A stretch of 64,000 nt of DNA from Laribacter hongkongensis DSM 14985 (GCF_000423285.1 NZ_AUHR01000001.1:203525-267524); one strand, 5' to 3'; counted from the first letter of the stretch, positions 18,190 to 27,748 are shown. Notes: generated by a model not told the origin, from the letters alone. Numbers and translations: made by a program.

Positions 18190-20913
18190 ATGACTTCCGA
18201 CTTTGACAAGGATCTGCCCCTGACGCGCGATCGCATGCGCCTGACCCGGCTGCTGGCCGAGGTCGTACGCGAGCAGGTCGGCGATGCCGTCTGGCAAGAA
18301 GTCGAGCAGATCCCGCAACTGGCCTGTCACACCGAAGACCTCAGCCCGCTGCGCACGCACCTGCAACAGCTGTCACCCGTTGTCCTCGACACCCTGCTGC
18401 GTTCCAGCGGCCTGCTAGCCCAGCTGGAAAACCTCGCCGAAGACCTGCACCACAACCGCCGCCGCAAGGCGCACCGCAAGGCCGGTTCGCCACCGCAGCC
18501 GGGCAGCTTGGCCCGTGCGCTGACCATCCTGCGCGAACACGGCATCACCGCCGACACGCTGGCCGGCCTGCTGGAATACGCCCAGATCGTGCCGGTGCTG
18601 ACCGCCCATCCGACCGAAGTGCAGCGCCAGACCACGCTGGACTGCCAGCGTGCCATCCGCAAGTTCCTGCAACTGCTCGACCACCCCGATGTCGATGCCG
18701 ACGCCGAAGCCGCCCTGACGGCCAAGCTCAAGCGGGTGCTGCTGACGCTCTGGCAGACGGCCGACATCCGCCCCTTCAAGCTGACGGTCAAGGACGAAAT
18801 CGAAAACGGCATCGCCTATCATCCGCTGACCTTCCTTGATGCCCTGCCGGCCCTGTACGGCCGGCTGGAAGACGACATCGCTGCCACCTTCGGCACCCGC
18901 ATCGAAATCCCCAACTTTTACCGCATCGGCAGCTGGATCGGCGGCGACCGCGACGGCAACCCGTTCGTCAACGCCGACCTGCTGCGCTACGCCCTGTCGC
19001 GCCAGGCCGAAATTGCCTTTGCCCATTACGACTACGAACTCGAAGGCCTCTACCGCGAGCTGTCGCTGTCCGACCGCCGGGTGCAGGTCAGCCCGGCCGT
19101 GCAGGCACTGAGCGACTGCTCGCCCGATACCGCCATCAGCCGCGAAGAAGAACCCTACCGCCGCGCCATCGCCACCCTGCTGGCACGGCTGGCCGCCACC
19201 GCCCGCGAGCGCGACATTCCGTTCCACTCGCGCTTTGGCCATGCCGAGGCGGCACCCTACCGCGACCGGCACGAGCTGGGCGCCGACCTGACCGCCATCG
19301 CCCGCTCGCTCGACACCCACGGCAGCACGCTGCTGGCCGGCGGCCGCCTGCGCGAACTGCGTCGCGCGGTCAGCGTGTTCGGCTTCTTCCTGATGCCGCT
19401 GGACCAGCGCCAGCATGCCGACCTCTACGGCGCGGCCGTGGCCGAACTGTTTGCCCGCGCCGGCCAGCCCGGTTACGACGCGCTGGACGAAGCCGGCAAG
19501 CGCGCCTGGCTCCTCGCCGAGCTCGCCCACGCCCGGCCGCTGGCCTCGCCGTTCATCGAGTATTCGCCCGGCGTGCAGCGCGAGCTGGACCTGTTTGCCG
19601 CCACCCGGGCCTTGCAGGACCGCTACGGCGAGGGCGCACTGCCGAACCTGATCATTTCCAACTGCGCCGAGGCCAGCGACCTGCTGGAAGTGGCACTGCT
19701 GATGAAGGAGAGCGGCCTGCTGCCGCTGGAGGCCGACGGCCGCCACCGGGCACGCGCCAACATCATCCCGCTGTTCGAGACCATCGAGGATCTGGAACAC
19801 GCCGACACGGTGATGCGCGAATTGTTCGCCATCCCGCTGTACCGCGACCTGCTGGCCAGCCGCCAGGACGTACAGGAAGTGATGCTGGGCTACTCCGACA
19901 GCAACAAGGACGGCGGCTACCTGATGAGCCAGTGGGCGCTCTATGCCGCCGAAAAGCGGCTGGTGGCAGTCTTTAACCTGTTTGGCGTGCGCATCCGCCT
20001 GTTCCACGGCCGCGGCGGCTCGGTCGGCCGCGGCGGCGGCCCGAGCTTCGATGCCATCCTGGCGCAGCCGGCCGGTACGGTGGCCGGGCAGATCCGCATC
20101 ACCGAACAGGGCGAAGTCATCGCCTCCAAGTACGCCGACCGCACCATCGGCCAGCGCAACCTCGAAGCCCTGCTGGCCGCCACGCTGGAAGCCAGCCTGG
20201 TGCCGCGCCCGTCCTGCCCGACCGACGAAAGCGTGTTCGGCGAACTGGCGGCCGACAGCTATCAGGCCTATCGCCAGCTGATCGAAACCGACGGCTTCAT
20301 CGACTATTTCCTGGCCGCCACGCCGATCAACGAGATCGCCAAGCTCAACATCGGCAGCCGCCCGGCCTCGCGCAAGACGCTGGCGTCGATCAGCGACCTG
20401 CGGGCGATCCCGTGGGTATTCAGCTGGATGCAGTCGCGGGTGATGCTGCCGGGCTGGTACGGCGTCGGCAGCGCCATGAGCGCCTTCCTCGCCCGCCACG
20501 GCACCACCGGCCGCGACCGGCTGGCCGCGCTGTGGCAGGAATCGGCCTTCTTCCGCGTCGCCCTCGACAACATGGAAATGGTGCTGGCCAAGGCCGACAT
20601 GCAGATTGCGGCGGAATACGCCTCGCTGGTGCCGGACCCGGCCGTGCGCGAACGGGTATACGGCCTGATCCGCGGCGAATTCGAGCGCACCCGCGATGCC
20701 TTCTGCGCCATCACTGGCCAGACCCGGCTGCTGGCGGGCAACCCGACCCTGGCGCGCAGCCTGGCTGCCCGCATGCCGTACTTCACCACGCTCAACCTGT
20801 TGCAGATCGACGGGCTGGCCCGCCTGCGCCAGGATCCGGACAATCCGGAGCTGCTGTACGCCATCCACCAGACCATCAACGGCCTGGCCACCGGCCTGCG
20901 CAACAGCGGCTGA
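18190..20913 (+). CDS. ppc: phosphoenolpyruvate carboxylase
   Basis: Carboxylates phosphoenolpyruvate to oxaloacetate, replenishing the TCA cycle. At 907 residues it is full length. Catalytic landmarks are the histidine in VLTAHPTEVQRQT, the lysine/arginine site YSDSNKDGGYLMSQW, and the glycine-rich FHGRGGSVGRGGGP loop. The C-terminus ends NGLATGLRNSG, close to the usual ...TGxRNTG, where the final residues contribute to the active/allosteric site. The start at 18190 follows AGGA at ten bases. It is monocistronic, diverging from hemC and ending in a strong terminator. Confidence 0.98.
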   Translation: MTSDFDKDLPLTRDRMRLTRLLAEVVREQVGDAVWQEVEQIPQLACHTEDLSPLRTHLQQLSPVVLDTLLRSSGLLAQLENLAEDLHHNRRRKAHRKAGSPPQPGSLARALTILREHGITADTLAGLLEYAQIVPVLTAHPTEVQRQTTLDCQRAIRKFLQLLDHPDVDADAEAALTAKLKRVLLTLWQTADIRPFKLTVKDEIENGIAYHPLTFLDALPALYGRLEDDIAATFGTRIEIPNFYRIGSWIGGDRDGNPFVNADLLRYALSRQAEIAFAHYDYELEGLYRELSLSDRRVQVSPAVQALSDCSPDTAISREEEPYRRAIATLLARLAATARERDIPFHSRFGHAEAAPYRDRHELGADLTAIARSLDTHGSTLLAGGRLRELRRAVSVFGFFLMPLDQRQHADLYGAAVAELFARAGQPGYDALDEAGKRAWLLAELAHARPLASPFIEYSPGVQRELDLFAATRALQDRYGEGALPNLIISNCAEASDLLEVALLMKESGLLPLEADGRHRARANIIPLFETIEDLEHADTVMRELFAIPLYRDLLASRQDVQEVMLGYSDSNKDGGYLMSQWALYAAEKRLVAVFNLFGVRIRLFHGRGGSVGRGGGPSFDAILAQPAGTVAGQIRITEQGEVIASKYADRTIGQRNLEALLAATLEASLVPRPSCPTDESVFGELAADSYQAYRQLIETDGFIDYFLAATPINEIAKLNIGSRPASRKTLASISDLRAIPWVFSWMQSRVMLPGWYGVGSAMSAFLARHGTTGRDRLAALWQESAFFRVALDNMEMVLAKADMQIAAEYASLVPDPAVRERVYGLIRGEFERTRDAFCAITGQTRLLAGNPTLARSLAARMPYFTTLNLLQIDGLARLRQDPDNPELLYAIHQTINGLATGLRNSG

Positions 20914-20935
20914 TCTTCTCCGGCTGAGGTATCCT

Positions 20936-20961
20936 GCCGCCGGTGCACCGGCGGCATTTTT
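20936..20961 (+). terminator. intrinsic terminator of ppc
   Basis: A perfect 20-base palindrome, GCCGCCGGTGCACCGGCGGC, at 20936-20955 is followed by ATTTTT on the plus strand, 22 bases past the ppc stop. Confidence 0.88.
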
Positions 20962-21053
20962 CATGCCATGACGTATAAAAAGAGTCGCCGGCCAGATCGC
21001 CAGCCGCGATAATCCAATGTCATTTTTCCGATCCACCCGTCACACGACCCGCC

Positions 21054-21692
21054 ATGAACCCGTCCACTCGCCGCAAACCCGGCCGCCAGCATGATCCACT
21101 GCTGGCTGAAGCCCGCCGCCAGCAGATTCTCGATGCCGCGGCCGACTGCTTCCGCCGGCACGGCTACCACGGGGCCAGCATGGCGCAGATCTGCCGCACC
21201 GCCGGCATGAGCGCCGGCCACGTTTACCATTTTTTCGCCAGCAAGGACGACATCATCACCGCCATCATCAGCCGCGACCTGCAGCAGCTGTTTTCCCTGA
21301 TGGCCGAAATCGCCGCCCGGCCGGAATCGCTGCACGCCGCACTGGTCAACTCGGTCCAGCGCGGTGTCGACGACAACCTGGAACCCACCTACAGCGCCCT
21401 GCAACTGGAAATGCTGGCCGAAGCAGCCCGCAATCCGCACGTGGCCAGCATCCTGCGCGAAGCCGATGCCAGCGCCCGCCAGCACCTGCGCGAGCTGCTG
21501 CTGGGCGACCCGGCGCAGCCGGCCATTGCGCCGGAGCTGCTTGACAGCACGCTGGAAGTCATCAGCGCCCTGTTCAACGGCCTGCTGATCCGTGCCGTCC
21601 TGCATCCGGAACTCGACCGCGCGGCACTGACCGAACAGGTTCAGCACGTCATGCGCAGCCTGCTGGCCCGCCTGAGCCTGCCGCCGCACTGA
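21054..21692 (+). CDS. TetR-family transcriptional regulator
   Basis: A 212-residue one-component regulator. The N-terminal DNA-binding part (about residues 20-70) has the classic helix-turn-helix order: RRQQILDAAADCFRRHGYHG, then ASMAQICRTAGMSAGHVYHFFASKDDI. The C-terminal helical part should bind an unknown ligand. The N-terminus carries an extra basic segment (MNPSTRRKPGRQ). Its neighbours do not reveal a target: ppc ends upstream and the azlCD genes converge from the other side. TATAAA at 20974-20979 could be its -10 element, but no matching -35 box is clear. Autoregulation is common in the family but is not shown here. Confidence 0.88.
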   Translation: MNPSTRRKPGRQHDPLLAEARRQQILDAAADCFRRHGYHGASMAQICRTAGMSAGHVYHFFASKDDIITAIISRDLQQLFSLMAEIAARPESLHAALVNSVQRGVDDNLEPTYSALQLEMLAEAARNPHVASILREADASARQHLRELLLGDPAQPAIAPELLDSTLEVISALFNGLLIRAVLHPELDRAALTEQVQHVMRSLLARLSLPPH

Positions 21693-21886
21693 GCGTGCCA
21701 GGCCTGTCTGTCCGCCAGCCAGGAAGCGGCAGGTCTGGACCGGCTCGCCTCATGTGCGGCCGGCAGCTGCGTCGCACTGCAACGGCGGCGGTTTGCCAGC
21801 CGGCAGCGCCGGCAAAGGATCCGTGCCAGCCCTTCCGCCAACGTGGACGCGAAAGCGTGTCGGCCAGATCCTGACTGGATGCGCGG

Positions 21887-22228
21887 CTACAGCCCGAACA
21901 CGGCCGGCAGCAGCCAGCGTGCCACTCCCACTGTCACCATGCCGGTCAGCATGGTGCCGAAGAAGTTGCGGGTGAAATAGGCCACCGCCAGCGTCGGCAG
22001 CGATGCCCACAGGAACAGGTTGTCGACGGTCAGTGCCAGTTCGCCTTGCCGCAGCACGATGTCCGGCAGCAGCAGGGCCGCCAGCACCGTCACCGGCACG
22101 AACGACAGCCAGCGGGCGAGAAGGGGCGGCAGCTGGCGGCCGGCCAGCAGGGTGATCGGCAGCGCACGCAGCAGCGCCGTCACCAGCGCCATGCCCAGAA
22201 TGGTGATCCACAGTGACGTCGAGCTCAT
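21887..22228 (-). CDS. azlD: AzlD-family branched-chain amino-acid exporter subunit
   Basis: The small (113-residue) membrane partner of AzlC, with four hydrophobic segments and the typical N-terminus (SLWITILGMALVTALLRALPI). The AzlCD/LIV-E pair exports branched-chain amino acids or their analogues. Its ATG overlaps the azlC stop codon in the sequence ATGA, a four-base overlap that implies translational coupling and fixed stoichiometry. About 190 bases without a gene separate its end from the convergent TetR gene, and no terminator is evident there. Confidence 0.88.
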   Translation of the reverse strand: MSSTSLWITILGMALVTALLRALPITLLAGRQLPPLLARWLSFVPVTVLAALLLPDIVLRQGELALTVDNLFLWASLPTLAVAYFTRNFFGTMLTGMVTVGVARWLLPAVFGL

Positions 22229-22950
22229 GCCTTGTCCTCTTTCCGGGTCAGCCAGGTGGCAACCGACGCGCCGATCAGGGTGGCAAGGATCACGTTCCAA
22301 CTGCCGGTGCCCAGAAGGGCAAAGCCGACCGACAGACCACCGGCCAGCAGGGCCACCAGCAGCCGCAGGCGCGTCAGGCACAGCGGCACCAGCAGGGCAA
22401 AGAACATGGCCGGCAAGGCAAAGTCCAGCCCCAGATGGCGCGGATCGGCCAGCAGCGAACCGGACACGGCACCCAGCAGCGTGCCGCCGACCCAGCCCGA
22501 GTGGGCAGTCAGGTTGACGGCAAACACCAGGGGCGCCCGCGCGGTTTCATGCCGGTGCATGGCGCTGGAGTGGACGGCAAAGATTTCATCGGTGATTTCG
22601 TAGCCGAACAGCACCTGCCGCAGGCGCGAAAAGCGCGACAGCCACGGCGCCAGCGCCGCGCACATGAAGAGGTAGCGCAGGTTGATGATCAGGTTGGTGA
22701 AGATGATCGCCCACGGTGCTGCCCCTGCGCCCCACATGGCCGCAGCGATGAACTGGCCGGAGCCGGCAAACACCAAGATCGACATCAGCACCGCGGCGTA
22801 GCCGGGGATGCCGTTCTGCACGGCCAGCACGCCAAAGGCAAAGCCGAGCGGCAGGTAACCCAGCACGATCGGAAAACCGCGCCGGATGCCGGCGCGCATG
22901 TCGTCAAACGCAGTCGGCCCGACACCGGCCGACAAGGATGTTGCTTCCAT
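22225..22950 (-). CDS. azlC: AzlC-family branched-chain amino-acid exporter subunit
   Basis: A 241-residue membrane protein with the family features: an N-terminal DDMRAGIRRGFPIVLGYLP segment, GYEITDEIFAV in the middle, LIINLRYLFM, and several hydrophobic helices. With AzlD it should form a secondary exporter for valine/leucine/isoleucine. The ATG at 22950 (MEATSLSAG) follows GGGGA closely; an in-frame codon 11 residues upstream would fall inside the leader hairpin and is rejected. The upstream region holds a good promoter candidate with a palindrome in its spacer, and a long hairpin in the leader, suggesting controlled expression. Confidence 0.9.
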   Translation of the reverse strand: MEATSLSAGVGPTAFDDMRAGIRRGFPIVLGYLPLGFAFGVLAVQNGIPGYAAVLMSILVFAGSGQFIAAAMWGAGAAPWAIIFTNLIINLRYLFMCAALAPWLSRFSRLRQVLFGYEITDEIFAVHSSAMHRHETARAPLVFAVNLTAHSGWVGGTLLGAVSGSLLADPRHLGLDFALPAMFFALLVPLCLTRLRLLVALLAGGLSVGFALLGTGSWNVILATLIGASVATWLTRKEDKA

Positions 22951-22965
22951 GATCCCCACATGAAC

Positions 22966-22995
22966 GACCGCCCGGACCGACAAGGCCGGGCGGTC
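22966..22995 (-). promoter_or_regulatory. leader hairpin in the azlCD 5' region
   Basis: Arms GACCGCCCGG and CCGGGCGGTC (22966-22975, 22986-22995) form a 10-bp perfect stem 15 bases upstream of the azlC start. There is no following T-run, so it is not a plain terminator; a role in leader stability or protein binding is inference. Confidence 0.55.
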
Positions 22996-23000
22996 AAACC

Positions 23001-23029
23001 TATATGGGTAAATTGTCCTTACCTGACAA
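23001..23029 (-). promoter_or_regulatory. candidate azlCD promoter with operator-like palindrome
   Basis: Read on the minus strand: TTGTCA (-35-like), a 17-base spacer, then CATATA (weak -10). The entire spacer (23007-23023) is an interrupted palindrome, GGTAA-N7-TTACC, a typical position for a repressor site. It lies just upstream of the leader hairpin. Confidence 0.5.
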
Positions 23030-23573
23030 CGCCACCGTCAAGCCCGCCCGCAGCAGGATTGCGCCGGGCACAGTCGCTTTTCCCACTGCGGCCGGCCAGG
23101 CTGACCGGAAAGAGGTGCCGGGCCATGCCCGGGGCATGCCGTGGCAGCGGCAGGCCGGCCGGAAGCATGGCTGCCGGCACGGCAACACGGGACGGCCGCT
23201 TTCCGGCACGGGATGAGCGGCCGGCTTGTCGGCCCAGCATGACTGGCCCGTGTGGTACGCGCAGGAGGAGCCAGGAGACAACTCCGCCAGATCGGCGCAC
23301 GTTGCCCCGGCCTGCGGCCGGCGCCCAAGGGCAATACCGTGCCCGGCCGCCTTGGCAGGGAGTCGGGGAACGTACCGGTGACAACACGGAGGACCGGACA
23401 TGCCGCCGGCTTCATCGCAGCCGACATGACGCTGGTGGTGCCCGGAACAGGCCGGAATACGCCACGGCCTGCCCGCCCGGTTTGTCCGGTGGAAGACAGG
23501 CTGACCCGGAACCTGCCGGAGCGCATCGCCATGCCCGGACCGGCCGGCTACCGCCAGTCGTGGTCGCCGCCCT
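23030..23573. other. gene-free stretch between azlC promoter and topA terminator
   Basis: About 540 bases of GC-rich sequence. Open frames exist on both strands (the longest on the minus strand, 23000-23590), but their translations are rich in Pro, Gly, Arg and Cys and match no family I recognise. I see no RNA gene, terminator or transposon end; short GGCC/CCGG palindromes are frequent. Confidence 0.6.
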
Positions 23574-23612
23574 GAAAAGCCGCACGCCACGCGTGTCAGG
23601 CGTGGCGTGCGG
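23574..23612 (-). terminator. intrinsic terminator of topA
   Basis: Perfect 13-bp arms CCGCACGCCACGC / GCGTGGCGTGCGG (23580-23592, 23600-23612), followed on the minus strand by CTTTTCAG. It is 24 bases past the topA stop. Confidence 0.85.
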
Positions 23613-23636
23613 GAAAACGGCTGAGAGGCGTGCCGC

Positions 23637-25964
23637 TCAGTCGGCCGGTGCTTCGTCCTTGCCGGCCGGCGGGGCGATGACTTCGCTCCAGCCGCATTCC
23701 TTCTGCGGGCACACCTTTTCGGTGCCTCGGCGCTTGGTGGTCTTGATGGTCAGCACCGGCCAGCCGCACTGCGGGCAGTTTTCCGCCACCGGCGGATTCC
23801 ACACCGCGTAGGTGCACTTGGGATAGGTGTTGCAGCTGTAGAAGAGCTTGCCGTAGCGGCTCTTTTTCTCGACCAGATGGCCGGTCTTGCACACCGGGCA
23901 GGTGACGCCGGTATCACGCGGCTTTTCCAGGGGCTCGATGTGCTTGCACTTGGGGTAGTTGGCGCAGCCGATGAACTTGCCGAAGCGGCCCTTCTTGATG
24001 ACGAGCTGGCCGCCGTCCTCCGGGCACACCCGGTCTTCGATCACCACCAGTTCTTCCTGCTCGGCAGCGGCGGCCGCTGCGGCTTCTTCGGCGGTTTCGT
24101 TGAGGTTGCGGGTGTAGTCGCATTCCGGGTAGCCGGTGCAGCCGATGAAGCGGCCGCGCTTGCCGAAGCGGATGTTCAGCGGCTTGCCGCACTTGGGGCA
24201 GGCTTCGTCAAGCTGCTGGGTGGTGACTTCGGCGCGGCTGATGCCTTCCTTTTCCTCCAGCTGCTTCTTGAAGCCCTGCCAGAAGCTGTCGAGCACCGGC
24301 ACCCACTGGCGCTTGCCGTTGGAGATGTCGTCAAGCTGGTCTTCCAGCCGGGCGGTGAAGTTGTAGTCGACGTACTGTTCGAAGTGCTCGGTCAGGAACT
24401 TGTTGACGATGTCACCGGTGTCGGTCGGCTCGAAGCGTTTTTTCTCCAGCGTGACGTATTCGCGGTCCTTCAGCGTCTTGATGATCGAGGCGTAGGTGGA
24501 CGGGCGACCGATGCCGTATTCCTCCAGCGCCTTGACGAGGCTGGCTTCGGAATAGCGCGGCGGTGGCTGGGTGAAGTGCTGCTCGCCGTAGAGCTTGTCG
24601 ACCGGCAGTTCGTCGCCGACCTCCAGTACCGGCAGGCGGGCTTCGTCGTCGTCACCGGCGGCAGCATCGTCGCTGTCCTTGTCTTCCTGGTAGACGGCGA
24701 TGAAGCCGGGAAAGGTCAGCACCTGGCCGCTGGCACGGAACACGCCGTCGCCGACGGTGATGTCGACGGCGGTGGTATCGAACTTCGCCGGTGCCATCTG
24801 GCAGGCCAGCGTGCGCTTCCAGATCATGGTGTAGAGCTTGAACTGCTCGGGCGTCAGGAAGGGCTTGACCGATTCGGGCGTACGGAAGATCGAGGTCGGC
24901 CGGATGGCTTCGTGCGCTTCCTGGGCGTTCTTCGACTTGTTCTTGTAGCTGACCGGGCTCTTGGGCAGGTAGTCGGCGTCAAAGTGTTCGCCGATGTAAT
25001 AGCGGATTTCGGTCAGCGCGTCGTTGGACAGCACCACGGCGTCGGTACGCATGTAGGTGATCAGGCCGACCTGGCCCTGGCCGACATCGACCCCTTCGTA
25101 GAGCTGCTGCGCGGTGCGCATGGTGCGGTCGGTGGTCATGCCGAGCTTGCGCACGGCTTCCTGTTGCAGGGTCGAGGTGGTGAACGGTGCAGCCGGACTG
25201 CGCGACTTCTTTTTCTTTTCCACCGCCGTCACGCTGGCAGGCTTGCCCGCCAGGGCAGCGAGGATACCGGCCTGCGACGTTTCGTCGGGGATGTCGAACT
25301 GGTCGAGCTTGCGGCCCAGCCAGTCGGTCAGGCGGGCGGAGAATTTCTGCCGGCCCTTGTGGCTGTCGAGGTGCACCGACCAGTATTCGCGGGTTTCGAA
25401 GGCGCGGATTTCCGCTTCGCGTTCGCAGATCAGCCGCAGGGCCGGGCTCTGTACCCGGCCGGCCGACAGGCCGCGGCGGATTTTCTTCCACAGGAGCGGC
25501 GAGAGCTTGAAGCCGACCAGGTAGTCGAGCGCCCGGCGTGCCTGCTGGGCATCCACCAGTTCCTGCAGGATGTTGCGCGGATGCGCCACGGCATCCAGCA
25601 CGGCGTTCTGGGTGATTTCGTGGAACACCACGCGCTGGACGTTCTTGTCCTTGAGCAGCTTTTTCGATTGCAGGATCTGCAACAGGTGCCACGAGATCGC
25701 TTCGCCTTCGCGGTCCGGGTCGGTTGCGAGGTAGATGTTGTCGGCCTCGCGCACTGCCGACGCGATGGCGTCCACGTGCTTGGCGTTCTTGGCGATGATC
25801 TGGTACTTCATCGCAAAGTCGTGCTCGGGATCGACAGCGCCGTTCTTCGGCACCAGATCGCGCACGTGCCCATAAGAGGCGAGTACCTCGAAGTCGGCCC
25901 CGAGGTATTTTTTCAGCGGTTTCGCCTTTGAGGGCGACTCAACGATCAGCAGATTGGCGGGCAT
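23637..25964 (-). CDS. topA: DNA topoisomerase I
   Basis: The type IA enzyme that relaxes negative supercoils. The 775-residue protein has the N-terminal Toprim domain (LLIVESPSKAKPLKKYLG, ATDPDREGEAISWHL), the active-site tyrosine Y304 in ITYMRTD, and the expected C-terminal zinc ribbons: three regular four-cysteine modules (CPKCGKPL, CPEDGGQL with C at the far end, CPVCKTGHL) and a fourth (CPQCGWPV ... CPQKEC). The start at ATG 25964 gives the normal MPANLLIVES beginning. It is the last gene of a dprA-smg-topA block on the minus strand and ends in a strong terminator. Confidence 0.97.
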   Translation of the reverse strand: MPANLLIVESPSKAKPLKKYLGADFEVLASYGHVRDLVPKNGAVDPEHDFAMKYQIIAKNAKHVDAIASAVREADNIYLATDPDREGEAISWHLLQILQSKKLLKDKNVQRVVFHEITQNAVLDAVAHPRNILQELVDAQQARRALDYLVGFKLSPLLWKKIRRGLSAGRVQSPALRLICEREAEIRAFETREYWSVHLDSHKGRQKFSARLTDWLGRKLDQFDIPDETSQAGILAALAGKPASVTAVEKKKKSRSPAAPFTTSTLQQEAVRKLGMTTDRTMRTAQQLYEGVDVGQGQVGLITYMRTDAVVLSNDALTEIRYYIGEHFDADYLPKSPVSYKNKSKNAQEAHEAIRPTSIFRTPESVKPFLTPEQFKLYTMIWKRTLACQMAPAKFDTTAVDITVGDGVFRASGQVLTFPGFIAVYQEDKDSDDAAAGDDDEARLPVLEVGDELPVDKLYGEQHFTQPPPRYSEASLVKALEEYGIGRPSTYASIIKTLKDREYVTLEKKRFEPTDTGDIVNKFLTEHFEQYVDYNFTARLEDQLDDISNGKRQWVPVLDSFWQGFKKQLEEKEGISRAEVTTQQLDEACPKCGKPLNIRFGKRGRFIGCTGYPECDYTRNLNETAEEAAAAAAAEQEELVVIEDRVCPEDGGQLVIKKGRFGKFIGCANYPKCKHIEPLEKPRDTGVTCPVCKTGHLVEKKSRYGKLFYSCNTYPKCTYAVWNPPVAENCPQCGWPVLTIKTTKRRGTEKVCPQKECGWSEVIAPPAGKDEAPAD

Positions 25965-26095
25965 GTCGATATCACGTGATGCAGCGGGTCGGAACCCTTG
26001 TTTCTATCCGGGAGACGTGCACAAAACGCAAGCCCGGCCTGTCGAAGGGCGGCATGGTAGAGCGATGGATGGCACTCCACAAGGGCAGATGGCCC

Positions 26096-26551
26096 TTATT
26101 GCAACGGCATGGGTCCGTCGATCGCCACCATCAGTTCCTCGGCGATCAGCGCATCGACCTCGGCCGCGTGGCGCCACAGCACTGCCAGCACGGTCAGGCG
26201 GGCGGCATCCAGCGAGCGTTCGTCGGGCGGCACATCCATCAGCCGGTCGAGGATCTGCTCGCGCTGCACGTTGTTGACGGCGGCGACCCGATCCAGGAAC
26301 AGCACAAAATCCTGTACTTCCAGCGGCAGGCCCTCGCGCTCTTCCTGGGTCAGGATGCGCGGCAGGCGGCTTTCGGCCAGCACCTCGGGCACGGCCCCTT
26401 GCGCCAGCAGTGACGACAGCCAGTCCAGTGCATCATGGATCACGTCATCCTCGAATCCCACCGCTGCCAGCTTGCGCGCCAGATCGTCCGGGCCGGGACA
26501 GGCCGAAAAGTCGCGATACTCCTGCACCAGAAAGGCGATGACATCAAACAT
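26096..26551 (-). CDS. smg: Smg family protein (DUF494)
   Basis: A 151-residue acidic helical protein with the typical start MFDVIAFLVQEYRDF and the conserved middle LPLEVQDFVLFLDRVAAVN. Smg proteins sit beside dprA/smf in many gammaproteobacteria and betaproteobacteria, exactly as here, but their role is unknown. There is no membrane segment or signal peptide. It lies 45 bases after dprA and 131 bases before topA on the same strand. Confidence 0.92.
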   Translation of the reverse strand: MFDVIAFLVQEYRDFSACPGPDDLARKLAAVGFEDDVIHDALDWLSSLLAQGAVPEVLAESRLPRILTQEEREGLPLEVQDFVLFLDRVAAVNNVQREQILDRLMDVPPDERSLDAARLTVLAVLWRHAAEVDALIAEELMVAIDGPMPLQ

Positions 26552-26596
26552 GAATGAACCAGAACCGGAAAGAAAAAATGCTGCACCGTCAAAAGG

Positions 26597-27748
26597 TTAC
26601 AGCATGCGCTGATAACGCCCGCCCGGCAGTCCCACAACCTGTCCGGCAAGCTCGTGAGCGAGCAGCATCCCCAAAAGGGTGTCGACCGTCAAGCCCGTAC
26701 GCTCGACAAGGCTGTCCAGCGTCAGGATTTCTGCTCCCAGCGCAGCCAGTACCGCATCCTCGATGACCTGCGGCACAGCCTGCGACCGGGTCACCGCCGC
26801 CGGCGGAGACAGCACGGGCGGCAACTCGGACAGGATGTCCTCCAGGCACTCGGTCAGCTTGGCACCTTCCCGGATCAGGGCATGGCAGCCCTTGGCCACC
26901 GGCGAGTGGATCGACCCCGGCATGGCAAACACCTCACGCCCGGCCTCCAGGGCCAGCCGGGCGGTGATGAGCGAGCCGCTTTCGAGGTCGGCTTCCACCA
27001 CCAGGCATCCCAGGCTCAACCCGGCAATCACCCGGTTGCGCCGCGGAAAATGCGCGGCCAGCGGCGGACTGCCCAGCGGCAGCTCGCTGACCAGCAACCC
27101 TTCGGCCGCCATCCGGTACGCCAGATCACGATTGGCTGCCGGATAAATGCGGTCGATGCCGGTGCCGATGACGCCGACGGTCCCGCCCCCGGCTGCCAGT
27201 GCACCTTCGTGCGCAGCCGCATCAATGCCGGCCGCCAGGCCGCTGACCACGGTCAGCCCCGATCCGGCCAGTGCCCGGGCAAAGCGGGTGGCATCCCGTC
27301 GTCCCTGCGGCGTTGCCTGCCGGCTGCCCACCACGGCCAGCATCGGCTGTTGCAACAGCTCGCGCCGGCCGTGCAAGTACAGCAGCGGTGGCGGGTCGGT
27401 CAGCTCGGCCAGCGCCGGCGGATAGTCGGCATCGGCCAGCGTCAGCAGGTCGCGCCCTTCGCCGCGCGCCAGCCATGCTGCCACGGCCTCCTGTTCGCGC
27501 CGGGTGTCGGTCTGCACGATGGCCTCGGCCAGTCTGGCCGGCACGATGCCGGTCAGCCCGGCCGTACCGGCCTCCAGTACCGCTTCGGCCGAGCCGAATG
27601 CCTGCAACAAGCGGTTGAGGCGAACGGCACCCAGGCCGGGAATGTGGGCCAGATGCAACAGGGCCGCCGGCAAGGCAGTGGCAGAACGGGAGCCTGCACG
27701 GAATCCGTCAGAGCAGGCAGCTGTCGATATAATGGTGGTTGACGGCAT
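26597..27748 (-). CDS. dprA: DNA-processing protein DprA/Smf
   Basis: Protects incoming single-stranded DNA and loads RecA during natural transformation. The 383-residue protein has an N-terminal helical SAM-like part (about 25-85), the Rossmann-like DprA core with [32 protein letters not shown] and [15 protein letters not shown], followed by the [12 protein letters not shown] motif, and a C-terminal winged-helix-like domain (about 310-383, [28 protein letters not shown]). ATG 27748 is chosen, with AAGGG upstream; another in-frame start 11 codons earlier is GTG. The lysM-domain gene often found next to dprA in relatives is absent. It diverges from def over 101 bases. Confidence 0.93.
   Translation of the reverse strand: MPSTTIISTAACSDGFRAGSRSATALPAALLHLAHIPGLGAVRLNRLLQAFGSAEAVLEAGTAGLTGIVPARLAEAIVQTDTRREQEAVAAWLARGEGRDLLTLADADYPPALAELTDPPPLLYLHGRRELLQQPMLAVVGSRQATPQGRRDATRFARALAGSGLTVVSGLAAGIDAAAHEGALAAGGGTVGVIGTGIDRIYPAANRDLAYRMAAEGLLVSELPLGSPPLAAHFPRRNRVIAGLSLGCLVVEADLESGSLITARLALEAGREVFAMPGSIHSPVAKGCHALIREGAKLTECLEDILSELPPVLSPPAAVTRSQAVPQVIEDAVLAALGAEILTLDSLVERTGLTVDTLLGMLLAHELAGQVVGLPGGRYQRML
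27728..27733 (+). promoter_or_regulatory. candidate -10 box for def-fmt inside the dprA 5' end
   Basis: A perfect TATAAT lies on the plus strand within the first codons of dprA. Transcription from it would give a leader of about 110 bases before def. No good -35 box is seen 17 bases upstream. Confidence 0.35.

Noticed and set aside
18415-21036. 873-codon minus-strand frame opposite ppc
   Set aside because: Shadow of ppc codon bias; no family resemblance, while ppc has all catalytic motifs.
23000-23590. 196-codon minus-strand frame between azlC and topA
   Set aside because: Composition (Pro, Arg, Cys rich), lack of a ribosome site and overlap with the azlC promoter and topA terminator argue against a gene.
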